Shown: positions 52,699-64,000 of the stretch, in pieces
How positions within the stretch are numbered: the first letter of the stretch is position 1
How the letters are laid out: each line of letters starts with the position of its first letter
NCBI GenBank assembly: GCA_964036045.1
Contig: OZ038384.1
Coordinates: 30,361,771-30,425,770 of the forward strand
Reading direction: 5' to 3'
DNA length: 64,000 bases
Source: Eutreptiella sp. 'Long Island Sound 2002'
Taxonomy: Eukaryota > Euglenozoa > Euglenophyceae > Eutreptiales > Eutreptiaceae
The notes under the pieces: model-generated
The model's database searches: none
Told to the model about the DNA's origin: nothing
The model's input: the letters and a program-made list of their open reading frames with translations, nothing else
Translations under genes and position numbers: made by a program

Positions 52699-53850
52699 TA
52701 AAGAAGGTCCCTACCAGGACCGGCCCCCGCTGTGCCCCTTCCGCCTGTTACCCCTGCTGATTTACTCCGGATCAACGATTGCATCCCTCAAATTCCATGG
52801 TCCAAAATCCAAAAATATAGAAAATAAAATCCTCCTTCAACCCTGAATAGCAACCAGATCCCACAAATACAGCAATAACCCGATTCACAATCCAATCCAC
52901 ACTGCGGGCTTCCGTTCAGCACACCGGTCGTCTCACGGTGGCGGGCATGTACAAGAAGTGCACCCAGGAAGAAAGCCCTGAAATTGGCATATGAACACAA
53001 ATAATGCAAAGTTGGGGCAAGATGGAAACTTGCACAATCACAGCCATAGACCCCTCATTCCCTGGACTCAAGACCTTCCCTTGACTCGCCAACATGATGC
53101 CCTGAACCCAGTCAAATAGGATGGCTAAATGCCATGTGTCAAAAGTCAATACACAAACCCCAAAAATGTGTTCACTCTCAAGCCTGTAAATCCTAGCCCA
53201 ATAGGGGAGGTGGCGTGTCATGGCCTAGGGTGGCACTCAGGACCATGCCCTACCCTGACATAACCTTGGTTGGACTTGGAGTTGAATGGTCTTGGAGAAC
53301 TGCCCAATGAAGATGACCTCACAACATGTCAAAATCAGGCAAATCACACCATAATGCCCCAAATTCAATTATATACTCAAAAATGCATACGGCAAATATT
53401 CAAATGCTCCATGCATGTGTCAAGACGGAAGGTAGGATACAAGGGTGATATAGACCAAAGGTCCATGCCCAAGAATATCCCATCATTGGCTCCGAAACCC
53501 CTCCGGTTATGTACATGACATGCTTCACAATTCAGCTCATGAGTTTGAGACCTAATTTTGTGAGGCCTCGTGTGCCAAGCCAAAGTGACCATGTGATCCG
53601 ACATATGGTGAGGTACAACACCGAAGCATACGCCAACATGTAAGCAACATACCATAGTTCACAGATCTCTAGGCACTTTACTGTTAGCCGACCAGTTGAG
53701 CACATAAAACACAAAAATGAGCATAAAATGAGGTCAAAAACATGCAAATAATGCCAAATTCAAGATAATTACAATAGTATATAACTTCGCTCACCCATGG
53801 TGTCAATCTATGACTCAAAACACAATTGCTTGGGACCATTTGCAAACAGT
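52699..53850 (-). repeat. 3' LTR of E4
   Basis: 1152 bp, from ACTGTTTGC (after the purine tract AAGTGGGGGG at 53851-53860) to CTTCTTTA. The left flank ends AAAATCAG; a 5-bp duplication would be ATCAG. Confidence 0.8.
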
Positions 53851-55455
53851 CCCCCCACTTGGATCCCCATATGGACGCATAAGGACACCTTCGAACCTCC
53901 TCCCAACACGCACCATGAAAATGGGAAAATTGATATTGGCGCTTGTGGGTTGCTCCGTAAGCCTTCCCACATGCACTATATGAGCGGTAGACCTACTCTA
54001 GCGCTATGGAGTTCACCATTGGGACATGGGCGATGCCCTTGCCACGTATGACTTCATATATCTTCCTACAAACGGAGATATATAACATGGGCGTGAGCAT
54101 ATCGAAGCACATACCATGCATATAACACATACCCTCAAAAGTGGCTCCCACCATGATATGCCATGACCCTCCATGGTCATAACTTTACGTTAAAAATACG
54201 TAGGAACCCAAGAAAAGTTGCTATGCAACCCCAACACTCATGCGGTACACTCGAAAGTCGCATTAAAATATTCGGTTGCACGGTCCAAGAGTTATATATC
54301 ACTTTCTACGCTCTTGACCATTATCCCTTGCTATACCGGGCATGTGTACATACCAAAAGCGTTTGATGCTTCTCAAATTAAGTTGAGAACAATGCGGTTC
54401 CAACCCAATTCTCGAAATTGGGACTACTCGCGGTGAGCCGGAGATATGACCTTTCAAAGTGGCCTCACGAATCAACTTTGTTTCGCCTATATCTCTAAGC
54501 AAAACGAAGGGCATAACAAAAGGAAGGTTGATTCTCGATCGGGGAAAAATGTCGGACCACTCGAGATTCGTCATATCGAGTGCGGCGATGTCGAAGTCGA
54601 AAATCCGATTCCGTATGTCTGAAAAAATCGGATTAATTTTGCGAGTGTATAATATGAGAATTGCGGAAGCAACGAACCCTTTACTGATGAAATCTGACCC
54701 TTCATCGGGGTTTCCGCCAAAATATCTGTAAATAACAGTTAACCATTCGGTTACCGCAAAATCGCGAGCCAACTGACAGTCCCTGATACATTGACCATCA
54801 GAACGGAAGGCTGAAAAATTACGGAAACATTATGATAAAAAACCCTGTTGATTCCTGATATTCTGATATATAGATCTCCGCTGGCGGCGCCTCCGTACTG
54901 AATATGGCCGCTCATAGCCGGAATGGCCAAACCTATCACACTATCACATCGGGTCAGGTCAGGTGGATGGGAGAGTACGATATCAGCCAATGGCGGCTTG
55001 CCGGCACATAGATACAAACCCCAAGTGACCCAAACATGGCCACGGGGGTCCGAACCGGCTTCACCCCCCTTCTCAGAGCGTTGTTACCGCTCGGAAGTCA
55101 TTGAAGAGAGGACGGGAGGACCCCAATGGGCTCCAACCCCCCCCCCATGTCCCAAGGACACATGGAGGCCCCACACACGTCGTAGGCGTCCCCAACGCCC
55201 CAAGGGAGGGGTGAGGACACTGAAAATCGGTGCCCTACGCCATATTCGGTCTCCTCTTGACCTACAACATGGACCAAGGGGATCCAAGATAGAAAAACGT
55301 CATCGGTCGACCCAAATAAGTATACCACAATGAAATATATATGTGGAGATCGAGTGAAGGGGGTAGATGGCCAATCAAAGCCCAATGATCCCCGGATGAA
55401 CGCCCTCACCCGTCTCCCCAAGCACAGAAACAAACAAAATGCCAAGGGGGATCCA
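53851..55455 (-). other. E4 3' non-coding region with polypurine tract
   Basis: 1.6 kb between the pol stop and the LTR. AAGTGGGGGG is at 53851-53860 on the element strand. No coding region or known RNA was recognised. Confidence 0.65.
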
Positions 55456-58400
55456 TTACGGTGCTACAGCAGCAACCAAATGGACCAACACGTCCTTGAC
55501 ATCCAAAGAAATATTCTTTTTCTTCAGGTAGTCCATCAAGACCGTGGTATACCTCGGCACGAAGCTGCTTGGAGGCTCCCACGAATCCCTGGATGCGGCG
55601 AATCCCTTCCAACGGACTTTATAAAGCCTCCCCCCAGGCGTCCCCGGGTCCGGCTTGTCCGCCAGGATCTTCTCAGCGGTGAAGTCGTCGTCCTCACCCT
55701 CGTTGTCCGAGTCCACATCGCCGGCCGTGAACTCGAAGGTGACGGGACGTCCGCTGGGGTCTGGTGCTCGGGGACGAAGCTGGGTATGGTCGCGGTCCAG
55801 GATCTTGTTATCCCCCACACGAACCGCATACACATCCTGCCCGACCTTCCGCACGATTACCCCCGGCACATACCAAGATGCCTGCCGATGCCTGGACAGG
55901 ACATCCTTGTGGTGCCGCTCCACCAACACGGTGTCTTGGAGAGCATACTTCTGGACCTTTCCCTGCTTGAAGTAATTGGCCCTCTTCTCATGCTCGTCCT
56001 GAAGTGCCTTGCACACCTTGGCCGCCGTGTCGTCCGCCTCAGCCATCATAGCGTTCGCATCCCGGGCCACTTTGCCATGGTTCAACCACGGGAGAGTGCG
56101 TGACACTCGATCCCGTAGGAACAGAATCCGATGGGGCGACAGTCCAGTGGATCCCGGAAGGTCGTGATACGCTTGGAGACCTCTCCACAGCGAATTATAC
56201 CAATTCCGGCCCGGTTCGTCGATGTGCAGCTGGCGGAACTTCTCAAACATCTGCCGCCCGGCCACCTCAGCTCGGCCATTCGACCGGCTGTGGTACGCCA
56301 CGGTCTTGGCGTGCCGAATATCCATGTGCTTGCACATCGTTTTGAACCACGTCCCCACAAACTGACTGCCCCGATTGCTGCAGATGATAGTCGGGACATC
56401 AAAGATCGTCAGCCAATGCCTGATCATGGCATTAGCGACGGTCTTGGCCTGCAGCCCCACTCCATGCTTGTCCTTCTTGTCCTTCTTCTTGGACTTCTTG
56501 CCCGGGACTGCCACGATAAACCCGCTGTGCCTGTCCACCGCCAGGATGACACAGTCGTATGTCTCTCCTTCCACGGTGACCTCCGGCATGGCGAACACAT
56601 CCATGGCCACGGACCGCATAGGGGCCTCCGGTATAGCCGTGTACACCGGGTTGCCCGCTGTGGAGTGGTTGGGGCTCTTCGTGGCCCGACACACGGCACA
56701 GTCGCTGCAGTACCTATCCAGGATGGCGTAGTACCCCGGAGGGAACTTGAAGCGCCACTCCAGGTCCTGCTGCATCTTGTCTCGGCCAGGGTGCATGAGC
56801 TGGGCGTTGTGCCAATGGTCAATGAGCTCCTCCACTCGGTTCTCGGGCACCAGCAGCTTGTCCTTGAGGAACAACTTGTCCCCATCCTCGGTCAAGCCCT
56901 CGCGCCATTCGTCGTCCGACGGAGCGCTTACGGCATTCCAGTACTTGCTCCAGTGCTCGGATGCCGTGTAGTCATCCGACCAGTCCTCTGTGAGCACCGA
57001 CCTGACTAGCTCTACAGGGGCCACCATCCATTGCCCGAGGATTTTCTCTCGAATAGCTTGGACGCGGGCACCTCGGAACTTGGCCAGGTCCGTACGGTTC
57101 GCCATCACCACAAAGCACTTCACCCCCTCTTGCTCCATGGCCTTCTCCATCTCGATGATGCGCTTGGCCTCCTCGGTTTCTTCGGCGTCCCCATGGCTGG
57201 ATATGTCCATCCAAGCCTTGCCCGCGGGGTAGGCCCATCGACTGAGGCAATCTGCCACAGTGTTGTCCTTCCCCGGGACATATACGACGCTGAGGTCGAA
57301 CTCGGCGAACGTCTCATGCCATCGGGCCCTCCTTGCCGCCGGTCCCCAGGGGGTGTCCACGTGCTCCTTGTGCCAGCTCTGCAAGGACTGATGGTCCGTG
57401 CAAACCACCACCGGTTGCAATCCGATGTGGCCAGACCACTTCCTGAGCGCACAAACAATGGCGTACGTCTCCTTCTCTCTCGCGGTCCAGGTTCCGCGTT
57501 GGCCCTCGGCCAGGATCCGACTCCAAAACGCCACGGGTACGTGTGACCCGTTGTCCCGGATCTGCTCGAGGACTGCACCTACAGCATAGTCCGAGGCGTC
57601 CGTCCGTAGCACGAATCCCTTGTCCGGGTCCACGAAGAATAATCCCAGCTGCCCCAGGAGTCGCTCCTTCAGGCGGCTGAACGCATCTTCGGCCTCAGGG
57701 GTCCAGGCCAGCTTCTTCTTGCTCCCCTTCCGGCCATCGAACTTCCCCACCTGAAGCATCTTGTGCAGCGGCCCCGAGAATTCTGCATACATCGGGACAT
57801 AGCCCGAATAGTAATTGCAGAACCCCATGAAGGACCGGAGTTCGCTGATGGTCTGGGGGCTTCTCCCAGTGGTGCAGGGACGCCAGCTTCCCAGGCATGG
57901 GACGGCATTGCCCGTGACCAACCACGTGACCCGCGAACTCCACTTCCTTCACGAAGAGTGAGGCTTTGGTGGGCTTGCACACCATGTTGTGCTTGTCCAA
58001 CTCGCTGAGCACTCGGCGCAGATCCTTCTCATGCGCGTCGATGAGCTCGTCCTCAGTCATGTTCTCCGTGCCGGACATGATGATGATGTCGTCCACAAAG
58101 GGGTCGGCACAGTGCCGGACAGGACCGAGTAGGTCCTCCATCATGCGCTGGAAAGCGGCGTTGCCATTCTTGGCGCCCATGGGCACCACTTTCCACTGCA
58201 TGGGCCCCAGCGGCGTCGACATCGCTGTGCAGGGCCTGGAGTCCGCCTGTAGCGGCATCTGGTGATAACCGTGTTTCAGGTCCAACACCGTGAAGATCCG
58301 CTTTTTCTGTTGTTTTTGGAGGATGGAGTCGATCAGGGGAAGCGAGTACGAGTCGTGCTCCGTTTGCTCGTTCAAACCCCTGTAATCCACCACCAACCTC

Positions 58401-59008
58401 CACTCGCCCTTCTCCTTCTCGGGCACGATAAAGGCTGGGCTGGCCCACTCACTGTCGGAGGGTTCGATCCAGCCCCGCTCAATCAACTCGGCCAACAGCT
58501 TCTTCATGGCCTCGGCCCGCTCGCCCTGAAGTTGGTACTCCCGATGACGATAGATCTTGGGATTTGGCTTCAGCTTGATCCTCGCTGTGCCAAACCTCCC
58601 ACAATGTGGAGGGTTCTTGTTGGCGACGCCACTGAATAGCCGCGGATAGGCATTGATCAGCCTCTTCTTCAGCTCGGCAACCCTCGGGTTCTCCTGGGCC
58701 TCCTCAGCCGCTTGCTTCGGTATCGATACAACCGACCGCACTGCGGCCTAGGCCTCTTCTGGGTCCGAGTCCGACTTCTCCTCGTCCGATATGCCGTCTT
58801 CATCGTCGTGGGTCGCGATTCCCACAGATAGTCTTCGAAAAATTGCGGCCTCGGGCTGGCGCTCGTTGCTACCGGTTCCCACTCTTGGAAAACCCCACGT
58901 TGGTGGGTCCGACCCAACCGGACCATCGTATTGGTCCGCGATGTGATCCATGACCCTCGCCACGAACTCATCCTTCTCGTACTTGCCGGTGACCAACATC
59001 TTGTCATC
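55456..59008 (-). pseudogene. pol: E4 Pol: RT, RNase H, integrase, chromodomain, with stop and frameshift
   Basis: The frame runs from the TGA at 59009, through TAG 58748, into RT (LVVDYRGLN, VLDLKHGYHQM, PFVDD) and shifts near 57857, where a C run has one extra base (HHWEK then PQTISELRSF). RNase H: RTDASDYAVG, REKETYAIV, CTDHQSL, ADCLSR. Integrase: HHCC with CSDCAVC; VAMDVF; SNRGSQF, where the second catalytic Asp is Asn (AAT at 56374-56376); RAEVAGR. A lysine-rich KKSKKKDKKDK insert follows VAVPG. The chromodomain (FTAEKIL...YKVRWKGF...SWEP) ends near the C terminus. Compared with E1, RT keeps VVDYR where E1 has VVNYR. Confidence 0.88.
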
Positions 59009-60523
59009 TCAGCAATGCAGAGATGTGACCATGGCGCGCCTCTTCTTGGCTGCCACACGGTCGTGCATCCCCATCCGCATGTAGTTGACAACGTCGTCGA
59101 TCTCGGCGTGGGACAGGACGTCAATACCATCAATTGGCTGATCCGTCCCCTCCTTGGGCTCAAACATGACCCTCATGGGCACCGCCTCAACCCTACGGAT
59201 GAATGCTTCATTACCCGTGGGCTGGGCTTGCGCCCCATCCACCAGGAAAGCCTTGGTACCCCACGCTTGACCCGGGGAGGGCATTGATACACCCTTGGCG
59301 TCGATGAACAACTCCTCCTCTGGCCCGAATGACATCTCGTTCAGGGTCATGGACTCCAGCGTCGACTTGAGACCCTCCAGCGGACATGGGCTGGATCGTC
59401 TGCCGGTTATGACCAGGATCCCCTTCGCCCTATGCGCGATGATCTTCTCCACCAAACGTCTGGTATTGTCCAGGGAGCCATACCAATACATGGGTCCCCA
59501 CTCCTTCAAACCACAATGCCTGTGCCAGGCTGAGTCTCCTCGATGCCAATGCCTCCTACACTTCCGCAAAAGTGGGGCATCCCGGGACGCGAAGACGTCC
59601 GTCTCGGGCGCTTCGGCTCCCAGCGTCTGGATCATCCTGGCATACACCTGCGGCGCCATTCCATACTCCGTGAGCTGAACTCCACGGTCTCCTCTGGACG
59701 TGGCACCCACAGCTTGCACCGCTTGGACGATCCGATCCTCTTCCTCCGCATTCCATTGGGATGATCCGCATGCATAGTCCGTGGACAGCCATGTGAGGCA
59801 TTCATCATCCTCCCGGACCAGCGTTGCACGATGGAGAAGGGCTCCAATGGCGTTTGCCACCATGAAATCATACCCCATGATCATATCCCAATCTGTAATG
59901 TCGGCCACATAGAAGTTCCCCGATAGAGTGCTTCTCTTCGCCAGATCAGGGCGGTTCAAGCGCTCATGTTCCCAGAATTCCATACTGATAGTGGCCTCAT
60001 GGGTGCCCCCACCCATGATCTCTCCGTTGGCGACCTTCAGGCGGACCGGTCTCCGGCTGGGCTGCAGGAGTTCCTCCTTGAACAACCCTCTCCGGACCAG
60101 GCTCACCTGGGCACCCGTATCCACCAACACATCCACCACCTTCTCCTCTCGTCCGCACCGTACTCGCACTTTCAAGTGCAACTGCCGCTCGTCGCCATGA
60201 GGTGTATGGACGACTCTCACGGCATGCAACTCTAGCACGTCCGGGTGCATCAGGACTTCAAGGGTATGGTCACGGATGGTGTAGATCTTGGGTTGGTCCT
60301 GCCCGTCCACGGGGCTCTCCGTGGTCGCTCCTTCCTTCTTGCCATGTCCCGTACCCACATGTACTTCCCTTGTGCGGGCGCTCCAGGGGTTGGGAGTGGC
60401 AAAACTCAGTGCTTTTGGCTCTTCCGGAGCCTTCTTCGGCACCTGATGTGCCTCCGATTCCTCAGGGATTCCACTGATTTTCGGAGGAGAGACCTCCGAG
60501 GTCCCACTCCCGTGGGGGCTCCT
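59009..60523 (-). pseudogene. E4 retropepsin and inter-protease/RT domain
   Basis: Continues in the gag frame after TAG 60524. Protease VLVDTGAQVSLV is intact near 60120. The following domain has DVFASRDAPLLRKCRRHW, a WYGSLDNTRR segment where E3 has NPPF, LVITG, and LESMTLNEMSF. It ends at TGA 59009, where E1 aligns with Trp (TGG), so the stop looks mutational. The region would be processed from Gag-Pol by the protease. Confidence 0.75.
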
Positions 60524-63500
60524 CTAGACTTGACTTCCCGCCGCCCCTTCTGGCTGCGATCCGCCAGGACTTTGTCCACCACGTTGCTGGGCTTTGAGTT
60601 CCTCCAACGTCCTCAACATGTCCTCAGCAACTTCCTCCATCAACCTCACTCGTCGGTCTTGGCCAGGTCCACCACCATAGCCTCTTCCTCCGCCTTTTCC
60701 TTGGCCTTTGCCTTGGCCTTTTCCCACGTCTCCGCCCTTCGCCTTCCAATCGGATATCCGCTGCTCCTTGGGCTTCTTCTCGGGGTGGGCGGCGAAGTAG
60801 GCCTTCTTGTCCGCCTCATACACCTTGCACTGACGGTGGTCGTGTGCATGGTTGTTTCCCTTGCCATAACAGACCCAGCACCCGTCGTGCTGAGACCTGT
60901 ACTCCCGGAACGAGAGCGGTGGGTTCCCGATCCTCCTTGGCTCTCTGTTCTTCTTGGGCCCCGCCCGGTTCCATCTGGACCGATCCTGCCCATGTTCTCT
61001 CACGTTGTGCGCCACAAACGCGAAGAAATGGGCCTCCTCGTGATCCTCCCGGGACCAGTGGTCTTGGCCACTTCCACTACCATCCTCCGCGGAGTTGGCC
61101 ATGTCCTCCTGGATCTCCCCATGATGGCGGTCTTCCCGGTGGCCTCGTTGTCCATGACCATGTGGATCCTGCACGTGGGCCTCGTTCTTCGCATTGAGGT
61201 TCAACTCCACCGTGATGTACTTCACGATCTCGTCCAGGCTCATGCGGGCGAAGATGACCTGCATCCTCAGCAGCTCCCCGCGCCTCCACTCCACGTTGTT
61301 GAGGCGCAGCAACCTTTGCCCCATGGAGTCTCCAAATACCTCCACGTACACGGCGTTCTTCAGTCCCAACATCCGGTTGGGTTCGCCCAGGTTCCTCCTG
61401 AAGAACTCCATGATACCCGCATGGGTATCCTCCGCCGCCATGATCCTCACCGCCACTCGCTTCTTGGCTCGCTTCTTCTCTTCGTCCTCCACTCTCCTCT
61501 TCCAGTTGCCGGGGAGGACGTCCTTCAGCAGGTGGCGTATCTCGCTGGCCTCGTTCCAGTCCTCCACCAGCTTGAGGCATCTGCGGTACTTCCGCAGATA
61601 CCGGTTCCACTCCCGGACCCGCAACTCACCGCGGTGCAGCGGCAGCGGGATTGACCACAAGTCCTCCAGCTTCTGGTTCGGAGCGTCCACCCGCTCCTCA
61701 TGCGCCAACCACTGGAGGCAGGCCTGCTCCGTACGGATCAGTCCTTCCCGGATCTGATCCCGCAGCTGCTCCTTCAGGTCCTGCGCCAGCCGGTGTGGGA
61801 ATGTCCGGCATACCCACTTGTCCCGCGGCGCTCCCCGCATCTCGCCGACGACCTCCTCGGCGAAGTCCTTCCAATCCAGGATGAAGTCGTCCAGGTTGGA
61901 GGGGTTGCCATCATAGTAGGGGATTTTGATTCCCCTGAGGTCGTCAATCCTGATGGCGTCTCCGACGTCCCCAGCCACCACTCCACCGAGACGGATACCA
62001 CCTGTGGCCGGGGGGTGTGAGTACACTCCCCGTACATCCCTCTCCTCCATGGAGTGCGGTCCAGTTGGGCCCGAACCCATGGGGTTTGGAATGCGGGAAG
62101 GAATTGCTCCATCGGCTGTCCATATCCCCGTAGTGGGGTCCTTCGCCCACAGATTTCCGCCTGGGTGGCCTCGACCATGTCCTTCGGCGCTTCCCATGGT
62201 TTGCCCCTGCATGGTCTGGCTCTGGATCTCCTCTTCCGCATAAACTGCATGGGTAGTCGTAGTTGGCGGTAGATCCTGGGCGGCGTGGGACATCTGTACC
62301 GTCAGGCTCCTCGGGTCCGTGGTTACGTGCCCTTCCCGCATGGACCCAGCCGGTGCCGTGTGTTCCCCGAGCATTGTGGATTCGCTGAACATGGGAACAA
62401 ACGGCAGCGCACCCGGGTCAACACGCGGAGGCGCGTAGGGTGCCTCTGCAGGGCCGCCCATGGGTTTATCCATGGCGCTCCTGAGGGTCTTAACCCGCTC
62501 CACCAGCTCTGCCGCGGCCGGCTTTGCCGGGAGCTCCGGACCCGAGGCGAGGGGCTGTAGCTCCTCTAGCCTTTTCAGGCGTCCCGACATGTCCTCTACC
62601 AGGTGGAGGAGGCTGTCCACCACTCGCTGCTGCTTCTCCAGGGCCAGCTACAGATTCTCCCGGTACCGGTCCCGTTCCACTCGCAGCTCCTCCATGTCTT
62701 TCTCCGCGGCCGACTGGTCATCCAGGATCCCGGCGACGTCCTCCTCTAGGCCGTCCTTCGCATTGTCCACGCGATCGAGTCGATGCACGATAGCGTCCAT
62801 CCCCATCTTTGGGTACTTGCCCATGAGGAAGGACACCTGCTCGCAGTGGCACTCAGCGTGCCTTCCGCCTGATCCAGCGCATCCCGCGGTTCCCGGCGCC
62901 TCAGACTCATCGCCCATGGGCGTATCGCCTATGGCGTCCATCTCTGGTCCCGTGTGCCGGGGCACAGGTGCCGTCCGGGCCCTGGCTGGCCTCTCCAAGC
63001 CCTCGGCGTCGTGCTTCAGGGCGGGCTCGGGGGCCGTGTTGGCCCTTGTGGGCGGTCTGGCCGTCTCCTCCGACTCCAAAGGTTGCTCATAGGCTGTCCG
63101 ATAGCCCTCGGAGTGCCCTTCGGATTACGACAGCCTGACCGGGCTAGGGTCCGTATCCATAGCCCCGGCGTCCCTTGCCTCGGACTTGGGTGACCCGCGC
63201 TTCCGGTAGCGCCGGGCCCGTCCTCCACTGCTGCCTGAATGGCAAGCCTCATCAGAGTCCTCCGCGGCGGAGCGGAGGTTGCATGCCTTTCGGCAGCGAC
63301 GCTCACACATGGAGACCAGATCCTCAATGTCAAGTCCTCCTCTTCCCGAATGTCGTACTTCTCTTCGGGCTTCAACTTCCGGAGTTCGCCATGCTCTTGA
63401 ACGTCTCGGCTCTTCTATGGCTCCGATCTCCGGCGTGGTCTCCACGGAGTCCACAATACGCACCCGGGGCGTACTTGGGCAGGGCTCATAAGGGCCCACG

Positions 63501-63634
63501 TCCCCGGGTCGGCGGTAGGTAGGGGCAGCAGGTACGCCTCTGCTACCATAAAGAAGGTCCCTACCAGGACCGGCCCCCGCTGTGCCCCTTCCGCCTGTTA
63601 CCCCTGCTGATTTACTCCGGATCAACGATGTCAT
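60524..63634 (-). pseudogene. gag: E4 Gag starting inside the 5' LTR
   Basis: ATG at 63634-63632 lies 86 bases inside the LTR; the frame (MTSLIRSKSAGVTG...) reads over the LTR edge and primer site into gag. In-frame TAA 63125 and TAG 62648 interrupt it; coding continues after each. A coiled-coil-like stretch is at 62600-62830, the capsid-like domain at about 61960-61400 (YYDGNPSNLDDFI, VEDWNEASEIRHLL), a His/Asp-rich linker near 61100, and a zinc knuckle CWVCYGKGNNHAHDHRQC (C-X2-C-X8-H-X4-C, long spacing) near 60850. It ends at TAG in frame with the protease. A later internal start cannot be excluded. Confidence 0.8.
63537..63548 (-). other. Primer-binding site of E4
   Basis: TGGTAGCAGAGG on the element strand abuts the LTR with no spacer and complements 12 bases of an initiator tRNA-Met ending CCTCTGCTACCA, as in animals. 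Land plants would need TGGTATCAGAGC. Confidence 0.9.
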
Positions 63635-64000
63635 CCCTCAAATTCCATGGTCCAAAATCCAAAAATATAGAAAATAAAATCCTCCTTCAACCCTGAATAG
63701 CAACCAGATCCCACAAATACAGCAATAACCCGATTCACAATCCAATCCACACTGCGGGCTTCCGTTCAGCACACCGGTCGTCTCACGGTGGCGGGCATGT
63801 ACAAGAATTGCACCAAGGAAGAAAGCCCTGAAATTGACATATGAACACAAATAATGCAAAGTTGGGGCAAGATGGAAACTTGCACAATCACAGCCATAGA
63901 CCCCTCATTCCCTGGACTCAAGACCTTCCCTTGACTCGCCAACATGATGCCCTGAACCCAGTCAAATAGGATGGCTAAATGCCATGTGTCAAAAGTCAAT
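63549..64000 (-). repeat. 5' LTR of E4 (partial, runs off the window)
   Basis: Matches 52699-53150 with few differences. About 700 bp more should follow outside the window. Confidence 0.9.

Larger units (their letters stand above)
52699..64000 (-). mobile_element. E4: Ty3-type chromodomain retrotransposon, continues past the window
   Basis: 3' LTR 52699-53850, gag-pol 63634-55456, perfect 12-base primer site, 5' LTR from 63549 to beyond the window. Proteins are close relatives of E1. Breaks: TAA 63125, TAG 62648, TGA 59009, TAG 58748, one extra C near 57857; the gag end is TAG 60524. The integrase Asp is Asn. The LTR parts compared differ at about five or six sites in 452 bp by eye. LTR ends (ACTG...TTTA on the element strand) are not TG...CA. 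Confidence 0.9.

Overview
The window is eukaryotic nuclear DNA made almost entirely of nested LTR retrotransposons. I see no convincing host gene, rRNA, functional tRNA or CRISPR array. Four elements carry Ty3/gypsy-type gag-pol: retropepsin, RT-RNase H, HHCC/DDE integrase and a C-terminal chromodomain. The primer-binding sites (TGGTAGCAGAG) pair with an initiator tRNA-Met ending ...CTCTGCTACCA, not the land-plant ...CTCTGATACCA. With the many diverged chromodomain elements and GC-rich coding regions, this suggests a large repeat-rich protist or algal genome. A dinoflagellate is my best guess from protein style only (low confidence).

Layout. (a) 1-275 and 46054-48982 are two halves of one plus-strand element D (LTR family with AG...CT ends), split by (b) E1, a plus-strand Ty3-type element at 280-46049 flanked by the target duplication GTAC. 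E1 is itself split twice: its gag by E2 (minus strand, 6332-17693, duplication GCGGA) and its 3' LTR by E3 (minus strand, 25561-36778, duplication GGCGA). (c) The 3' end of E1 is a tandem array of five LTRs and four short internal regions (38191-46049, period about 1.74 kb). (d) 48983-50510 is a broken unassigned coding fragment holding a solo LTR (49498-50330). (e) 50620-51915 holds two tandem repeat families of about 190 bp. (f) 51993-52698 is an LTR fragment into which E4, a minus-strand relative of E1, has inserted (52699 to beyond 64000).

How the genes work together. E2 is the only intact element: an 834-codon gag, one stop codon (TGA CGG), then about 1643 in-frame codons of pol with no ATG before the protease active site. 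That predicts stop-codon readthrough. E3 and E4 keep the same gag-stop-pol, one-frame plan. All four elements have a conserved domain between protease and RT; in E2 and E3 it resembles the Dam/N6-adenine-methyltransferase-like domain of DIRS elements (NPPF motif in E3). E1, E3 and E4 are decaying: their stops are mostly explicable as C-to-T or G-to-A changes, and catalytic residues are lost (E1 protease D to N, E3 RNase H D to H, E4 integrase D to N).

Relative age. E2 LTRs differ by roughly 1% by eye and E3 LTRs by roughly 2.5%. Both sit inside E1, which sits inside D, which sits inside the unassigned fragment. The inner units of the tandem array are nearly identical, so that amplification is recent or an assembly artefact.
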